Shown here one piece after another: positions 43,646 through 52,340 of a stretch of 64,000 nucleotides of DNA (position 1 is the first letter of the stretch; every line of letters starts with the position of its first letter). Both the position numbers and the translations under genes were made by a program. The stretch is from DTU013 sp964512095. Its GTDB lineage: Bacteria; Bacillota; Clostridia; Acetivibrionales; DTU013. Location: contig CAZEIH010000005.1 in assembly GCA_964512095.1 (NCBI GenBank), forward strand, positions 33,571 through 97,570. The letters are read 5' to 3'. Under the pieces are notes generated by a model, which did not search any database, was not told the DNA's origin, and saw only the letters and a list, made by a program, of their open reading frames with translations.

Positions 43646-45286
43646 CTACTGGTTCTTTTGAATCCTCGCTTCAACAAGAGCAGTAATTTGATCAAAACAA
43701 ATACCATGGGCTACTGCAATATCCCTAGCGTAGCTCTTGCCCAGCGGAGGACCCGGCTCAATCCTGAAAGACCGCTTTCCACCGTCAATTCCTGTAACTA
43801 TGCTCAGCACTTTGCTATCGCCGGCAATCTGATCATTGATCTCGTCAGCATAGGCCGCCAACTCATGCATATGGGTATTGAATATTGCTCTAGTCTCAAT
43901 ATATCTCAGTGAGCGTACTATATCCTGAGCAATATACAAACCTTCTGTATGGCTTGTACTTGCTAGGGATTCGTTAAGAAGGATAAGGCTGTATCTAGTC
44001 GCCTCCCCGAAAATGCTGCTGAACCTTTTAGCCTCTTCTCCCAGTCTTCCTAGCGCAACTGTCTTTTTCTCATCTGCAGGAAAATGCGTATATATGCAAT
44101 CCACAGGACTGATGCAAGCATTTGTTCCCGGCACGGACACTCCAGCCTGCATCAGTACCTGCACAAGGCCGACTGCCTGTGTATAAACAGTTTTCCCGCC
44201 CCTGTTAGGTCCTGTCAATATTAATATTCTTCCGTTTTCATCAAAGTTAGCATCGTTGAGTACTATTCCATCGAAAGGATCCTTATGTTGATTTAACAGC
44301 TGTAAAGCGTGGTTAATACTGTAGGTATCCTTTATATGTGACTGGCGTTCCTCGATCCCCGCTATTTCAGGAATACACATAGGCATTCCTGCCGCTTCCA
44401 GCTGTATATGCATCTGAACAAATCCCAGATAAAAAGTAATCTCAGGTATCAGCTTTAATAAAAAACCTCCATGCATATTGGAGAATTTTCTGAGGCTTAC
44501 AGTCATATCCTTGACCACTGGCTTCATAAGATTTTCTATATCTTTATACAGGTGATACATTATAGGATGCCTTTTGTCCGGGCTCAGGCCATGGAGCTTT
44601 GACATAAAACCGATACCGGTTGCATCAATGTTTTGTGTAGAAAACATGTTCAGAAGCCAGGAATTCTCTTTATATTTCGTCTTATTGACAGAAACTAGCG
44701 TTGCCTCCACTGGGTCCAGTGAAGTGTCCAGATTTATACCAAGAGTAATGCTCTGGATCTCATCTACTTCAATACTAAGGTTGGATAAAGTAGCTTGTAA
44801 GGCTTTAAAATCTGGATCCTCCGATGTTCTGACCACCGCATCCCGGAAATTACGCAGGCCCTCAGATTTCAAGGGTACTTCCTTCAAATCCTGTTTGATA
44901 TCAAGGATACACTTTACAAAACACTCCAGTTCCTTGAACCTTGAAAAGTACTTCCACAGATTAGGTTCCTCAGGTATTGATGCTTCTTTAATCAGCATAC
45001 CCATACCCTCAAAGCGGAAAAGGAAATCCTTAAGCAGCCTTCTTAACTCCTCTGATTCCAATATGTCCCGGAAAACATCCTGTCTATATCTTATAACCTC
45101 TTCATTACTGCAAAGCTTTGAAATTACCTCAAGAATCACAGAACCTTGTTCTTTCTTGTCTACAGCGCTTAGGCACAGGTTTTCAAGACCCAAATTGGCT
45201 ATTACCTCTTCGTTTAGAGACTTTCCCACATTGGAAGCTGCAGCTTCTTCATCAGGCCACAGCAAGCTAATAAATTCGGTTATCAT
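43646..45286 (-). CDS. MutS-family ATPase lacking the mismatch-recognition domain
   Basis: 546 residues, much shorter than true MutS (~850). The N-terminal half is a helical lever/core region; the C-terminal half is the MutS ATPase: Walker A LTGPNRGGKTVYTQA, then LGRLGEEAKRF, the Walker B region LILLNESLASTSHTEG, and NTHMHELA. In Walker B the usual Asp of LLDE is Asn (LLNES), a pattern of this group of MutS-like proteins rather than obvious decay, since the Glu is kept. It is unlikely to recognise mismatches; roles in recombination or structured DNA are possible. Apparently monocistronic. Confidence 0.85.
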   Translation of the reverse strand: MITEFISLLWPDEEAAASNVGKSLNEEVIANLGLENLCLSAVDKKEQGSVILEVISKLCSNEEVIRYRQDVFRDILESEELRRLLKDFLFRFEGMGMLIKEASIPEEPNLWKYFSRFKELECFVKCILDIKQDLKEVPLKSEGLRNFRDAVVRTSEDPDFKALQATLSNLSIEVDEIQSITLGINLDTSLDPVEATLVSVNKTKYKENSWLLNMFSTQNIDATGIGFMSKLHGLSPDKRHPIMYHLYKDIENLMKPVVKDMTVSLRKFSNMHGGFLLKLIPEITFYLGFVQMHIQLEAAGMPMCIPEIAGIEERQSHIKDTYSINHALQLLNQHKDPFDGIVLNDANFDENGRILILTGPNRGGKTVYTQAVGLVQVLMQAGVSVPGTNACISPVDCIYTHFPADEKKTVALGRLGEEAKRFSSIFGEATRYSLILLNESLASTSHTEGLYIAQDIVRSLRYIETRAIFNTHMHELAAYADEINDQIAGDSKVLSIVTGIDGGKRSFRIEPGPPLGKSYARDIAVAHGICFDQITALVEARIQKNQ

Positions 45287-45369
45287 TAACTACCTCACAA
45301 CTTATACTGATAAAATATATTATAACACTTCGGTTCAAAGAGAATTTTCTTACCTCAGCAGTGTTTCAA

Positions 45370-45440
45370 CAAGGCGGGAGATATGCTCACCGCCTGAAAG
45401 GCGAATCGGTACCCGCCACCTATAGAGGCGGGGGACATAT
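45370..45440. repeat. Palindromic intergenic block, possibly a remnant of the dispersed element
   Basis: AGGCGGGAG...CACCGCCT and CCCGCCACCTATAGAGGCGGG are inverted repeats; the CACCTATAGAGG core resembles the GACCTATAGAGGTC palindrome of the dispersed element. It may also end transcription of the regulator gene at 45504. Confidence 0.4.
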
Positions 45441-45503
45441 ATCGCTTCGTAAGAATTAATTATACCATAATTGCAAAGGATTAGCATAAAATTTCAAAAC
45501 CCT

Positions 45504-46196
45504 TCACATCCTGAACAGATAGCCTGCGCCCCAAACCGTTTCTATGTAACGTGGGTTTTTGGCATCCTCCTCAGTTTTTTCTCGAATCTTTCCTACGTGC
45601 ACAGTAACAGTGCTGGTATCACCAATGGCCTCCAGTCCCCATATACGATCAAAAAGCTGGTCTTTGGAGAAAACCTTGTTGGGGTTTCTAGCCAAAAACA
45701 GCAGTATATCAAACTCCTTCGAGGTCAAATCCACAAGCCTTCCATCCACCTTGACCGTCCGTGCATCCGGATCTATCTCCATTCCCCTGACCTTGATGGC
45801 TACCTCTCTAGATACAGTTTTCCCTGTCAGTCGCCTAAACCTTGCCAGATGAGCCTTTACTCTTGCCACCAGCTCCCCAGGACTAAAAGGCTTAGTGACA
45901 TAATCATCAGCACCTAGCCCAAGCCCTCTTATTTTATCAATATCCTCCCTCCTTGCGGATACAAGAAGAATCGGTGTGTCCTTAACCTCACGTATTCTTT
46001 TTAACACCTCAAAGCCGTCTATTTCAGGCAGCATCAAATCCAGTAAGACCAGATCATAGCTCCCCTCCAGCGCCATCGCAAGGCCGGTTTTCCCCGTATG
46101 CGCCATATCGGACTGCATACCGTTTATTTCAAGGTAATCCCTTAAAAGCTCTGCAATGCTGATATCGTCCTCAATAACTAAAATATTGTCAGGCAC
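45504..46196 (-). CDS. OmpR/PhoB-family response regulator
   Basis: 230 residues from a GTG at 46196 (GGGGGTGA upstream; it overlaps the kinase stop by eight bases). Longer in-frame starts lie inside the kinase gene and add no domain. The receiver has ILVIEDD, the acceptor Asp in LVLLDLMLPEIDG and Lys in YVTKPFSP. The winged-helix DNA-binding domain ends in the usual VWGAGYLF. It is the last gene of an operon: ABC ATPase, permease, kinase, regulator. Placing the kinase before the regulator is the reverse of the common order. Confidence 0.92.
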   Translation of the reverse strand: MPDNILVIEDDISIAELLRDYLEINGMQSDMAHTGKTGLAMALEGSYDLVLLDLMLPEIDGFEVLKRIREVKDTPILLVSARREDIDKIRGLGLGADDYVTKPFSPGELVARVKAHLARFRRLTGKTVSREVAIKVRGMEIDPDARTVKVDGRLVDLTSKEFDILLFLARNPNKVFSKDQLFDRIWGLEAIGDTSTVTVHVGKIREKTEEDAKNPRYIETVWGAGYLFRM

Positions 46197-47694
46197 CTTG
46201 TATATCACCCCCATTCGTTTCATTGGCCACTGGAAGCGTCCAAGAGATTCGCGTAAACTCTCCATAGCTACTCTCGGCCCATATCCTACCGCCGTGGTCC
46301 TCAACAATACGCTTGGATATCTGAAGGCCAAGCCCTGCCCCTCCTATGGTGGATGTCCTTGCAGCATCCGCCCTATAGAAGCGTTCGAATATTTTAGGCA
46401 GCGCCTCTGCCGAAATACCTTTACCATTATCCTCAGTGGAACAAATAATAGCACCATCTTTTACGCCTACTGAAAATATTACCTCCCGGCCTGACTCTCT
46501 GCCATATTTGACAGCATTTTCGGCCAGATTGTGTTGTAATCTTTGTATCATGCTCCTATCTAGCTTAACTTTCATATCTTCAGGTATATCAACGACACAT
46601 TGAACCTCGAAGCCTTTTTCTTCAAGATCCAGCCTTGTTTCATTACACAGGCTTTTGTAAAAATCCACAGCCGAAACAATTTCATAGTGATAATTCGCCT
46701 TTCCCACATCCAGACTCGAATAAAAAAACAAGTCATCAATCATCCGATCAAGTGCAACAGTTTTGCTAAGTATCGTATTTGTATACCTATCTACTTTCTC
46801 AGGTGTATTGGCAGTACCATCTATTAAGCCCTCTACATAACCCTTTATTGCAGTGACAGGAGTCCTCAGATCGTGGGAAATATTCGCCACAAGCTCCCTA
46901 CGGCTCTCATCCTCTCGCACCTGGCCATCTATTGAGGCCTTCAGCCTAAGGCGCATTTCCTCAAAAGCCATGACCACCTGGGCCACCTCGTCCCGCCTAT
47001 TTGTCCTGATACTAAAGTCCAAATCGCCCTCTGAAATATGACGCACACCGCTCTTTAGTGTTTTCAGTGACTGCATCATGCTTCTGGTGACAATGAAAGT
47101 CATAAACAATATTAATCCCACCACGCCTATGAACAAAAGGTACATAAACCTTTTAAACACCTTGTCAGAGACTTGATTAGAAGGCCCTGTCTCAACTACA
47201 ACATAAAAGGCTCCAAGGCCATTTCCCAACTCTCTTTCAAGGACCAGAAAATTATCATCGACACCAAGTATTTGATAATCCGGAGATATGAAATGCTCAT
47301 CTTCAAAGTCTTTCATTCTTTCTCGCTTATTAGCGGGTAATGAGTGGATTTTTTGTAGCAAGCCATACTCACTTAAAATGCCAGAAGCATAGAACAGCTC
47401 CTTTTCACTATTTTCCAAAGCTATCCCCATGTGATACTCTGAAATGATCTCATCAACCTCAGACAGCATATCCTTGTCGAACAGGCTATTTGGGCTGTCC
47501 TGGGCCAGTATTTCAAGCTTGGATAAATAGTTAATGCTCTTAAAAACATTTTCATTATTTTCACTCAGGCTCATAATAAAGGGATTGCCTGAAATAGATT
47601 TGAACATAGCAAAGAAAACAATACTCAAAAAAAGTAGTAATGGTACTATGCCCATAATCACGTATGAAATAAATATTTTAACTCGTGTCGTCAT
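46189..47694 (-). CDS. Sensor histidine kinase (HAMP-HisKA)
   Basis: 501 residues. Two membrane spans (residues ~8-30 and ~185-207) enclose an extracellular sensor domain of about 150 residues. A HAMP linker follows (SMMQSLKTLKSGVRHI...GDLDFSI), then HisKA with the phosphorylation site ANISHDLRTPVTAIKGY and an ATPase domain with NLAENAVKYG, DNGKGIS, FERFYRAD and GGAGLGLQI. It pairs with the regulator at 45504. The genes upstream encode an ABC transporter, so the system may sense an envelope agent or the transporter's substrate. Confidence 0.94.
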   Translation of the reverse strand: MTTRVKIFISYVIMGIVPLLLFLSIVFFAMFKSISGNPFIMSLSENNENVFKSINYLSKLEILAQDSPNSLFDKDMLSEVDEIISEYHMGIALENSEKELFYASGILSEYGLLQKIHSLPANKRERMKDFEDEHFISPDYQILGVDDNFLVLERELGNGLGAFYVVVETGPSNQVSDKVFKRFMYLLFIGVVGLILFMTFIVTRSMMQSLKTLKSGVRHISEGDLDFSIRTNRRDEVAQVVMAFEEMRLRLKASIDGQVREDESRRELVANISHDLRTPVTAIKGYVEGLIDGTANTPEKVDRYTNTILSKTVALDRMIDDLFFYSSLDVGKANYHYEIVSAVDFYKSLCNETRLDLEEKGFEVQCVVDIPEDMKVKLDRSMIQRLQHNLAENAVKYGRESGREVIFSVGVKDGAIICSTEDNGKGISAEALPKIFERFYRADAARTSTIGGAGLGLQISKRIVEDHGGRIWAESSYGEFTRISWTLPVANETNGGDIQGA

Positions 47695-47745
47695 CTCAAG
47701 CTCACCCCTCTCCTATAATATCTTAATCCTTCCTGCTTGGAAATA

Positions 47746-48489
47746 CTATATCATTCGACGTTCAAACCGAAGTAACGCAATTCCGCAAGTAAAGACTGTC
47801 CATAACAGCATCATCATAAGTGTGACAAGTAAGCTTCCAACAGGAAGATATATTAAGTTAGCCCCAGCACCCAGCCAGTTTACGGGTAGAAAGCTGCTAA
47901 ATCGGCCCAGCCAAAGTCGGCTCACATCCATAGCGATTGCAATGCCTATTAATGCCAGTAAAAGTCCGCTACTGCTTTTAATCAGCTGCGTTCCCAATGC
48001 TGAAAATCCAATAACAACAAGTATCGGGAAAAGAGATCCCACTGCCTGAAGTATTGAATTTCCTGTAGACAAAAGCCATCCACCACGGGAAGGAAGGACC
48101 AGTCCGAAAAGCAGGGTAGATAACCAAAGCGTAAACATCATCATGGTTGCCCCTGTAACAGAACATGTAACCTTTGCTGCAAAATGTCCAGTTCTGCTGT
48201 CAGGCATAAGAACAGACATCCTCATGCTGCCTTTTGACTGTTCATCGGTAAAAGCATCTGCCACCAGTGATATTGCAAACAATGGAAGGATAATCGGTGT
48301 GAAAATACCAAGAACCAGACGAAACATGTCTTCACAGTAGATAACCGCATTATTCCATCCCAAGGCAAGAATATTGGCCATAGCAGTCGCCAGAGGTATG
48401 ATAGCTGCAACAATCATCCCCGCGTATACTTTTTTTCGATGAAGCATTCGAATAAACTCATTTCTAAATGTAATTTTAAAGGTTTTCAT
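47746..48489 (-). CDS. ABC-2 type permease (lantibiotic-immunity style)
   Basis: 247 residues with six predicted membrane spans and no large soluble domain. This is the size and plan of NisE/NisG-like and other small ABC-2 permeases that expel peptides from the membrane. It overlaps the ATPase gene by four bases. The substrate is not known. Confidence 0.85.
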   Translation of the reverse strand: MKTFKITFRNEFIRMLHRKKVYAGMIVAAIIPLATAMANILALGWNNAVIYCEDMFRLVLGIFTPIILPLFAISLVADAFTDEQSKGSMRMSVLMPDSRTGHFAAKVTCSVTGATMMMFTLWLSTLLFGLVLPSRGGWLLSTGNSILQAVGSLFPILVVIGFSALGTQLIKSSSGLLLALIGIAIAMDVSRLWLGRFSSFLPVNWLGAGANLIYLPVGSLLVTLMMMLLWTVFTCGIALLRFERRMI

Positions 48490-49238
48490 ACTCTCTCCTC
48501 CGTTCCACCTGCCACTATCCCACCTGCCGGTATACGGACCTGCTCAAGATACCATTTTCCCAGGCTTTTCCCCTCTTTCAAAAAGTCCTTTTTCAAGCAA
48601 GTCCTTAACATAACACCATCATGTATAACCGTTATTCTGTCTGCCATTTCTTCAGCCTCATGCACAAGATGTGTGCTAAGAAGAATTGATACACCTTCAT
48701 TCTTCAGCTTTTGTAATAGCTGGTCCAACTCAGCCCGACCTTCTATATCCATACCGCTAGAGGGCTCATCCAGGACAAGAAATCTTGGTCTGCCGGTTAG
48801 TGCCATTGCAATACCAAGCCTCTGCTTCATTCCTGTTGAAAAGCCTCGAACCTTTTCCTTTTGCCGCTGGTCAAGCCCTACTGCCCTCAAAGCCTCTTTT
48901 GCACTATCCCTTCCATCGTCATAGTACCTGCCCTTTTGCATAAGGTTATCAAAGGCTGTCATATACCCAAAGGCCTCCGGCTGCTCAATAAGAAACCCTC
49001 CGGCATGAAGCCGATCCTTCAGCTCGTCAGTACATCCATCCGGCCTGCAATACAGTATCTCTCCCGAATCCGGCATCAACAGCCCTGCAATCATACGCAT
49101 CAATGTACTCTTACCCGCTCCATTTGCACCAAGGAGCACATGGATCTCTCCCCGCTCCATCGTCAATGTCACATTCTCTACGCCTTTGTTATTCTCATAT
49201 TTCTTAGTCGCATTTATTACCTTAATAATTTCATTCAT
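48486..49238 (-). CDS. ABC transporter ATP-binding protein
   Basis: 250 residues from the ATG at 49238 (GGGAGGA five bases upstream; the longer start at 49262 lies before this site). Walker A GANGAGKST, signature FSTGMKQRL (Thr in place of the usual Gly in SGG), Walker B FLVLDEPSSGMD and H-loop LSTHLVHE. It drives the permease encoded directly downstream. The FSTGMKQRL signature is characteristic of the bacitracin/lantibiotic-resistance ATPase group. Confidence 0.93.
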   Translation of the reverse strand: MNEIIKVINATKKYENNKGVENVTLTMERGEIHVLLGANGAGKSTLMRMIAGLLMPDSGEILYCRPDGCTDELKDRLHAGGFLIEQPEAFGYMTAFDNLMQKGRYYDDGRDSAKEALRAVGLDQRQKEKVRGFSTGMKQRLGIAMALTGRPRFLVLDEPSSGMDIEGRAELDQLLQKLKNEGVSILLSTHLVHEAEEMADRITVIHDGVMLRTCLKKDFLKEGKSLGKWYLEQVRIPAGGIVAGGTEERV

Positions 49239-49269
49239 AGATTTCCTCCCTGATCCGTCCAAAACCTGT

Positions 49270-49312
49270 TTTTATCTATGTCTTCAGATGATGCTAGCCT
49301 CTATAGCCTCGT
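49270..49312 (-). repeat. Fragment of the dispersed intergenic element
   Basis: Only the TTTATCTATGTCTTCAGATGATGC end and an altered CTCTATAG core remain. Confidence 0.5.
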
Positions 49313-49339
49313 ATCATCAACCGCTCCTGCTTCGATAAA

Positions 49340-49364
49340 GGGCTGGGCATCATTTGCCCAACCC
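49340..49364 (-). terminator. Terminator of the secreted-protein gene
   Basis: On the minus strand GGGTTGGGCAA-ATGA-TGCCCAGCCC is followed by TTTATC. It lies 27 bases beyond the stop at 49391 and partly insulates the ABC/two-component operon downstream. Confidence 0.65.
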
Positions 49365-49390
49365 TCATACTTATTTTCTTTCAAAAGAAC

Positions 49391-50347
49391 TTAGTCGTGA
49401 TTTCTATAACCTCTGGGGGCGCTTTCAAAAATCTCACTATCTATAGTTATAATTGCTGCAGTGTCAGGATTTGCTTCATCAACCACAGTTGTTTCAACGT
49501 CTGATAATACCATTGAGAAGTCGATGTCCAGATCATGAACAGTGCCCTCAGTATCTGTACCTAAGCAGCTAAGTGACATACCCATCTCTTCAAGATGATT
49601 TTGCTGGTTAACTGCAAATGAAATTTCTATAGCCTTTATCTTTTTCTCATTAAAATCAACATCGTATTCGAAATCCTTCATGTCAGCAAATGCATCCTGA
49701 AGCTCTTGAGGTAGCAAGCTCAAATTCTCCGGATCTTCGCACCCTTCATTTTCCTGAATATCTGAGAGCCTAAACATTGCCTGTAGCAAGACCGGCATGT
49801 TACCCTCATTAAAACTTAGAGAAAATCTACGCAGTCCGTTGGCTTCGGTCATAGCAATCTGGTCCTTATAATCGCCCATTATTGTGTCTATTAGAGCATC
49901 TCTCAATTGCTTGTTTTCGCCAAAATCCTCGTCTCTGCCCCTATCTCGTCTGCGGATTTGTGACATATCCTCTGAATATTCATCTTTGTTGGTTGTCTTA
50001 TACCAGTTTTCAGAACCTGTCAGGTGAAGAAGGACATCATTACTATCCTGATAAATTTCAAATGATTTCGTCTCCTTGCCCGTTGCCAGGAATGTACCGC
50101 TCATCTTTTCACTGACAGTATTCATTTTCATGGTGCCATTAAGTACAATTACTGATTCGCCGTTATCCGTAATGGCCATAGACATGTTTACAGTCGCGTT
50201 TTCAATCTGTTCATGCTCCTGATCGAGTAATGACTTAAATTGCTCGTAAGCGCCTCCTGCGGGATTGGACGCCATGGCCCCTACTGTTAGCAGCAAGCCG
50301 CTCATGACTACTACTGCAATAATGGTTAAGAATTTTTTGTTTTTCAT
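49391..50347 (-). CDS. Secreted protein of unknown function
   Basis: 318 residues from the ATG at 50347 (AGGAGAGTGGAG upstream; a longer start is not supported). A signal peptide (core ~residues 6-24, AMASNPAGG) is followed by an acidic, beta-rich region of about 290 residues with no motif I recognise. Two stretches (NATVNMSMAITDNGES and FDIDF-like ends) hint at an outer-membrane-lipoprotein-like or LolA-like sheet, but this is only a guess. It sits upstream of the ABC/two-component operon and may be a sensor or accessory protein for that transporter. A terminator separates them. Confidence 0.72.
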   Translation of the reverse strand: MKNKKFLTIIAVVVMSGLLLTVGAMASNPAGGAYEQFKSLLDQEHEQIENATVNMSMAITDNGESVIVLNGTMKMNTVSEKMSGTFLATGKETKSFEIYQDSNDVLLHLTGSENWYKTTNKDEYSEDMSQIRRRDRGRDEDFGENKQLRDALIDTIMGDYKDQIAMTEANGLRRFSLSFNEGNMPVLLQAMFRLSDIQENEGCEDPENLSLLPQELQDAFADMKDFEYDVDFNEKKIKAIEISFAVNQQNHLEEMGMSLSCLGTDTEGTVHDLDIDFSMVLSDVETTVVDEANPDTAAIITIDSEIFESAPRGYRNHD

Positions 50348-50514
50348 ATACTCCACTCTCCTAATTTTATTCTGCGGCATCACTGCCACTATTTAGAGCA
50401 TAGAGTGGAAAAATTAAGATGAAAGAAAGAAGTTATAAAGAATTTATAAAGTTATTTCCACAATACTCCTAATATTCCTGATACTCAGTATGACCCAGAG
50501 CTTAATTCATTACA

Positions 50515-50543
50515 TTGCGAGAACCCCGACTCTGTGATATATT
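50515..50543 (+). promoter_or_regulatory. Candidate promoter of the LarA-like gene
   Basis: TTGCGA at 50515-50520 and TATATT at 50538-50543, spacer 17 bases, about 95 bases before the start codon. Confidence 0.45.
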
Positions 50544-50638
50544 ATTTTCAAAGCTAGCAAATAACATCGCTGCCGCAGTAAAGATACGCCTTGGCAATCT
50601 CGCTGCCTACGGCATAGCATAAAAGGAGAATCCAGCCC

Positions 50639-51934
50639 ATGTCCTACTATCTAAAATACGGAGACTGTGAACTAAAGGTAAATCTGCCGGATAATCAAAT
50701 CAAACTGGTGTTGGAACCAAACCCTGTAAAGCTTTCTTCCAGAACGCCCAGAGAACTCATCGAGGATGCCCTGGACAATCCTGTGGGAACAGACCTGATT
50801 GAGAATATTGTAAAGCCCGGTGAAAAAATATGTATAATCATCAGCGACAGTACTCGGAGCTGGCAGAATCCAGGCATGATACTCAGCGTACTACTGGACA
50901 GATTGGATAGCATCGGTGTCAAAGATGAAGATATTATCATAATCAGCGCCCGAGGCACGCACCGTTCACAGACTGATTCGGAGCTGCGTACCCTAGTAAC
51001 TGATAAAATATACGACCGTATTAGAGTGCTAGACCATAACAGCACCGATGATGACAAACTGACATATATGGGAACAACAAGCCGAGGTACACCTGTAAAG
51101 CTTAACTCTATTGCTGTAAACAGCTATCACGTAATCCTTATTGGAGCAGTGCTGCACCATTTTCTAGCAGGGTTCAGCGGTGGCCGCAAAAGTGTAATAC
51201 CAGGCATCGCAGCAAGAGACACTGTACAGGCGAACCATTCTCTCTCACTGAACAATGGACTTGGAAGCGGCGTCAACTCCCTCGTTAAGAGCGGTAGTCT
51301 TGAAGAAAATCCGCTACAGTTGGATATGATAGAGGGCGCTCTTATGCTTGATCCATGTTTCATCATAAACGTAGTGGTAGATGATAATTACAGAACACTC
51401 AAAGCCTTTGCAGGAGACATGGTTAAAGCCCATGCTGCGGCGTGCCGTATGGTTGATGAGATGAATAGTGTAGCCATAGACCGTCTCTATCCTGTAGTCA
51501 TCGCATCAGCTGGCGGATTTCCCAAAGATATGAACGTATACCAGCCCATGAAGACACTTTGCCACATGCTTGAGTGCACAGAGCCCGGCGGAGTGATGAT
51601 AATGCTTTCAGAAAGCCGGGAAGGCTTCGGCTCCTTGGAAACAGAAAAGCAAATCGCAGGGTATGATAATATGCTAGATAGAGAGAATGCACTTCGTGAG
51701 AACTATTCTATAGGGGCCCATACTGGCTTTATTTACGCCGATACTGCTGAGAAATTTACTTTCATATATGTAACTGACTTTGATAAAAGCAATTTTTCCA
51801 AAACCAAAATGCATATCGTAAGCAGTCTTGATGAGGCGCTGGAGCTTGCATCAAACCTAACAGGCGGCAAACTCAAGGGAGATGTTTTGCTAATGCCCAA
51901 TGGGTCAGTGACACTTCCGAGAATAACAAAGTAA
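50639..51934 (+). CDS. LarA-family nickel-pincer racemase/epimerase-like protein
   Basis: 431 residues, the usual LarA length. LarA of Lactobacillus plantarum uses two His residues and a Lys that holds the nickel-pincer nucleotide. Here these correspond to His in ARGTHR, His in VLHHFLAGFSGGRKS and Lys in the same GGRKS segment. The family racemises lactate or related 2-hydroxyacids; many members act on other substrates. No larB, larC or larE (cofactor synthesis) is nearby, so the cofactor genes must be elsewhere or the protein is not a lactate racemase. AGGAG lies about ten bases before the ATG. Confidence 0.85.
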   Translation: MSYYLKYGDCELKVNLPDNQIKLVLEPNPVKLSSRTPRELIEDALDNPVGTDLIENIVKPGEKICIIISDSTRSWQNPGMILSVLLDRLDSIGVKDEDIIIISARGTHRSQTDSELRTLVTDKIYDRIRVLDHNSTDDDKLTYMGTTSRGTPVKLNSIAVNSYHVILIGAVLHHFLAGFSGGRKSVIPGIAARDTVQANHSLSLNNGLGSGVNSLVKSGSLEENPLQLDMIEGALMLDPCFIINVVVDDNYRTLKAFAGDMVKAHAAACRMVDEMNSVAIDRLYPVVIASAGGFPKDMNVYQPMKTLCHMLECTEPGGVMIMLSESREGFGSLETEKQIAGYDNMLDRENALRENYSIGAHTGFIYADTAEKFTFIYVTDFDKSNFSKTKMHIVSSLDEALELASNLTGGKLKGDVLLMPNGSVTLPRITK

Positions 51935-51962
51935 TTGATAGCATGACGTTTATGATAAGAAC

Positions 51963-52340
51963 AGTGATAGCGTAAGGTAGCTTGTGAAAAACGGTATAAA
52001 ACACTATATGAAGAATAGTGAAAGTGTGTAGTAGCTTATGAAAAACGGTGCAAAACACTATATGAAGAATAGTGAAAGTGTGTAGTAGCTTGTGAAAAAC
52101 GATGCAAAACGCTATATGAAGAATAGTGAAAGTGTGTAGTAGCTTATGAAAATCGATGCAAAACGTTATATGAAGAATAGTGAAAGTGTGTAGTAGCTTA
52201 TGAAAATCGATGCAAAACGTTATATGAAGAATAGTGAAAGTGTGTAGTAGCTTATGAAGATCGATGCAAAACGCTATATGGACAATAGGGGAAGTGTAAA
52301 GTAGCTTATGAAAAACGGTACAAAGCACTATATGGAGAAT
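51963..52340 (+). repeat. Seven-copy 54-bp tandem array reaching into the aminotransferase start
   Basis: Units start codon-like (ATG or GTG) at 51984, 52038, 52092, 52146, 52200, 52254 and 52308, exactly 54 bases apart with no insertions or deletions. Units 1-6 read M/V-KNG(I/A)KHYMKNSESV or a close variant and then a TAG or equivalent stop. The seventh runs on without a stop into the aminotransferase. The unit begins AGTGAAAGTGTGTAGTAGCTT. Confidence 0.93.

Noticed and set aside
51873..52328. Minus-strand frame with 18-residue repeats of the HKLLHTFTILHI type
   Set aside because: A by-product of the 54-bp array, whose length is a multiple of three. It overlaps larA-like coding sequence and lacks a start signal.
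51963..52340. CRISPR array
   Set aside because: The 54-bp units are contiguous with no unique spacers and no cas genes are nearby.
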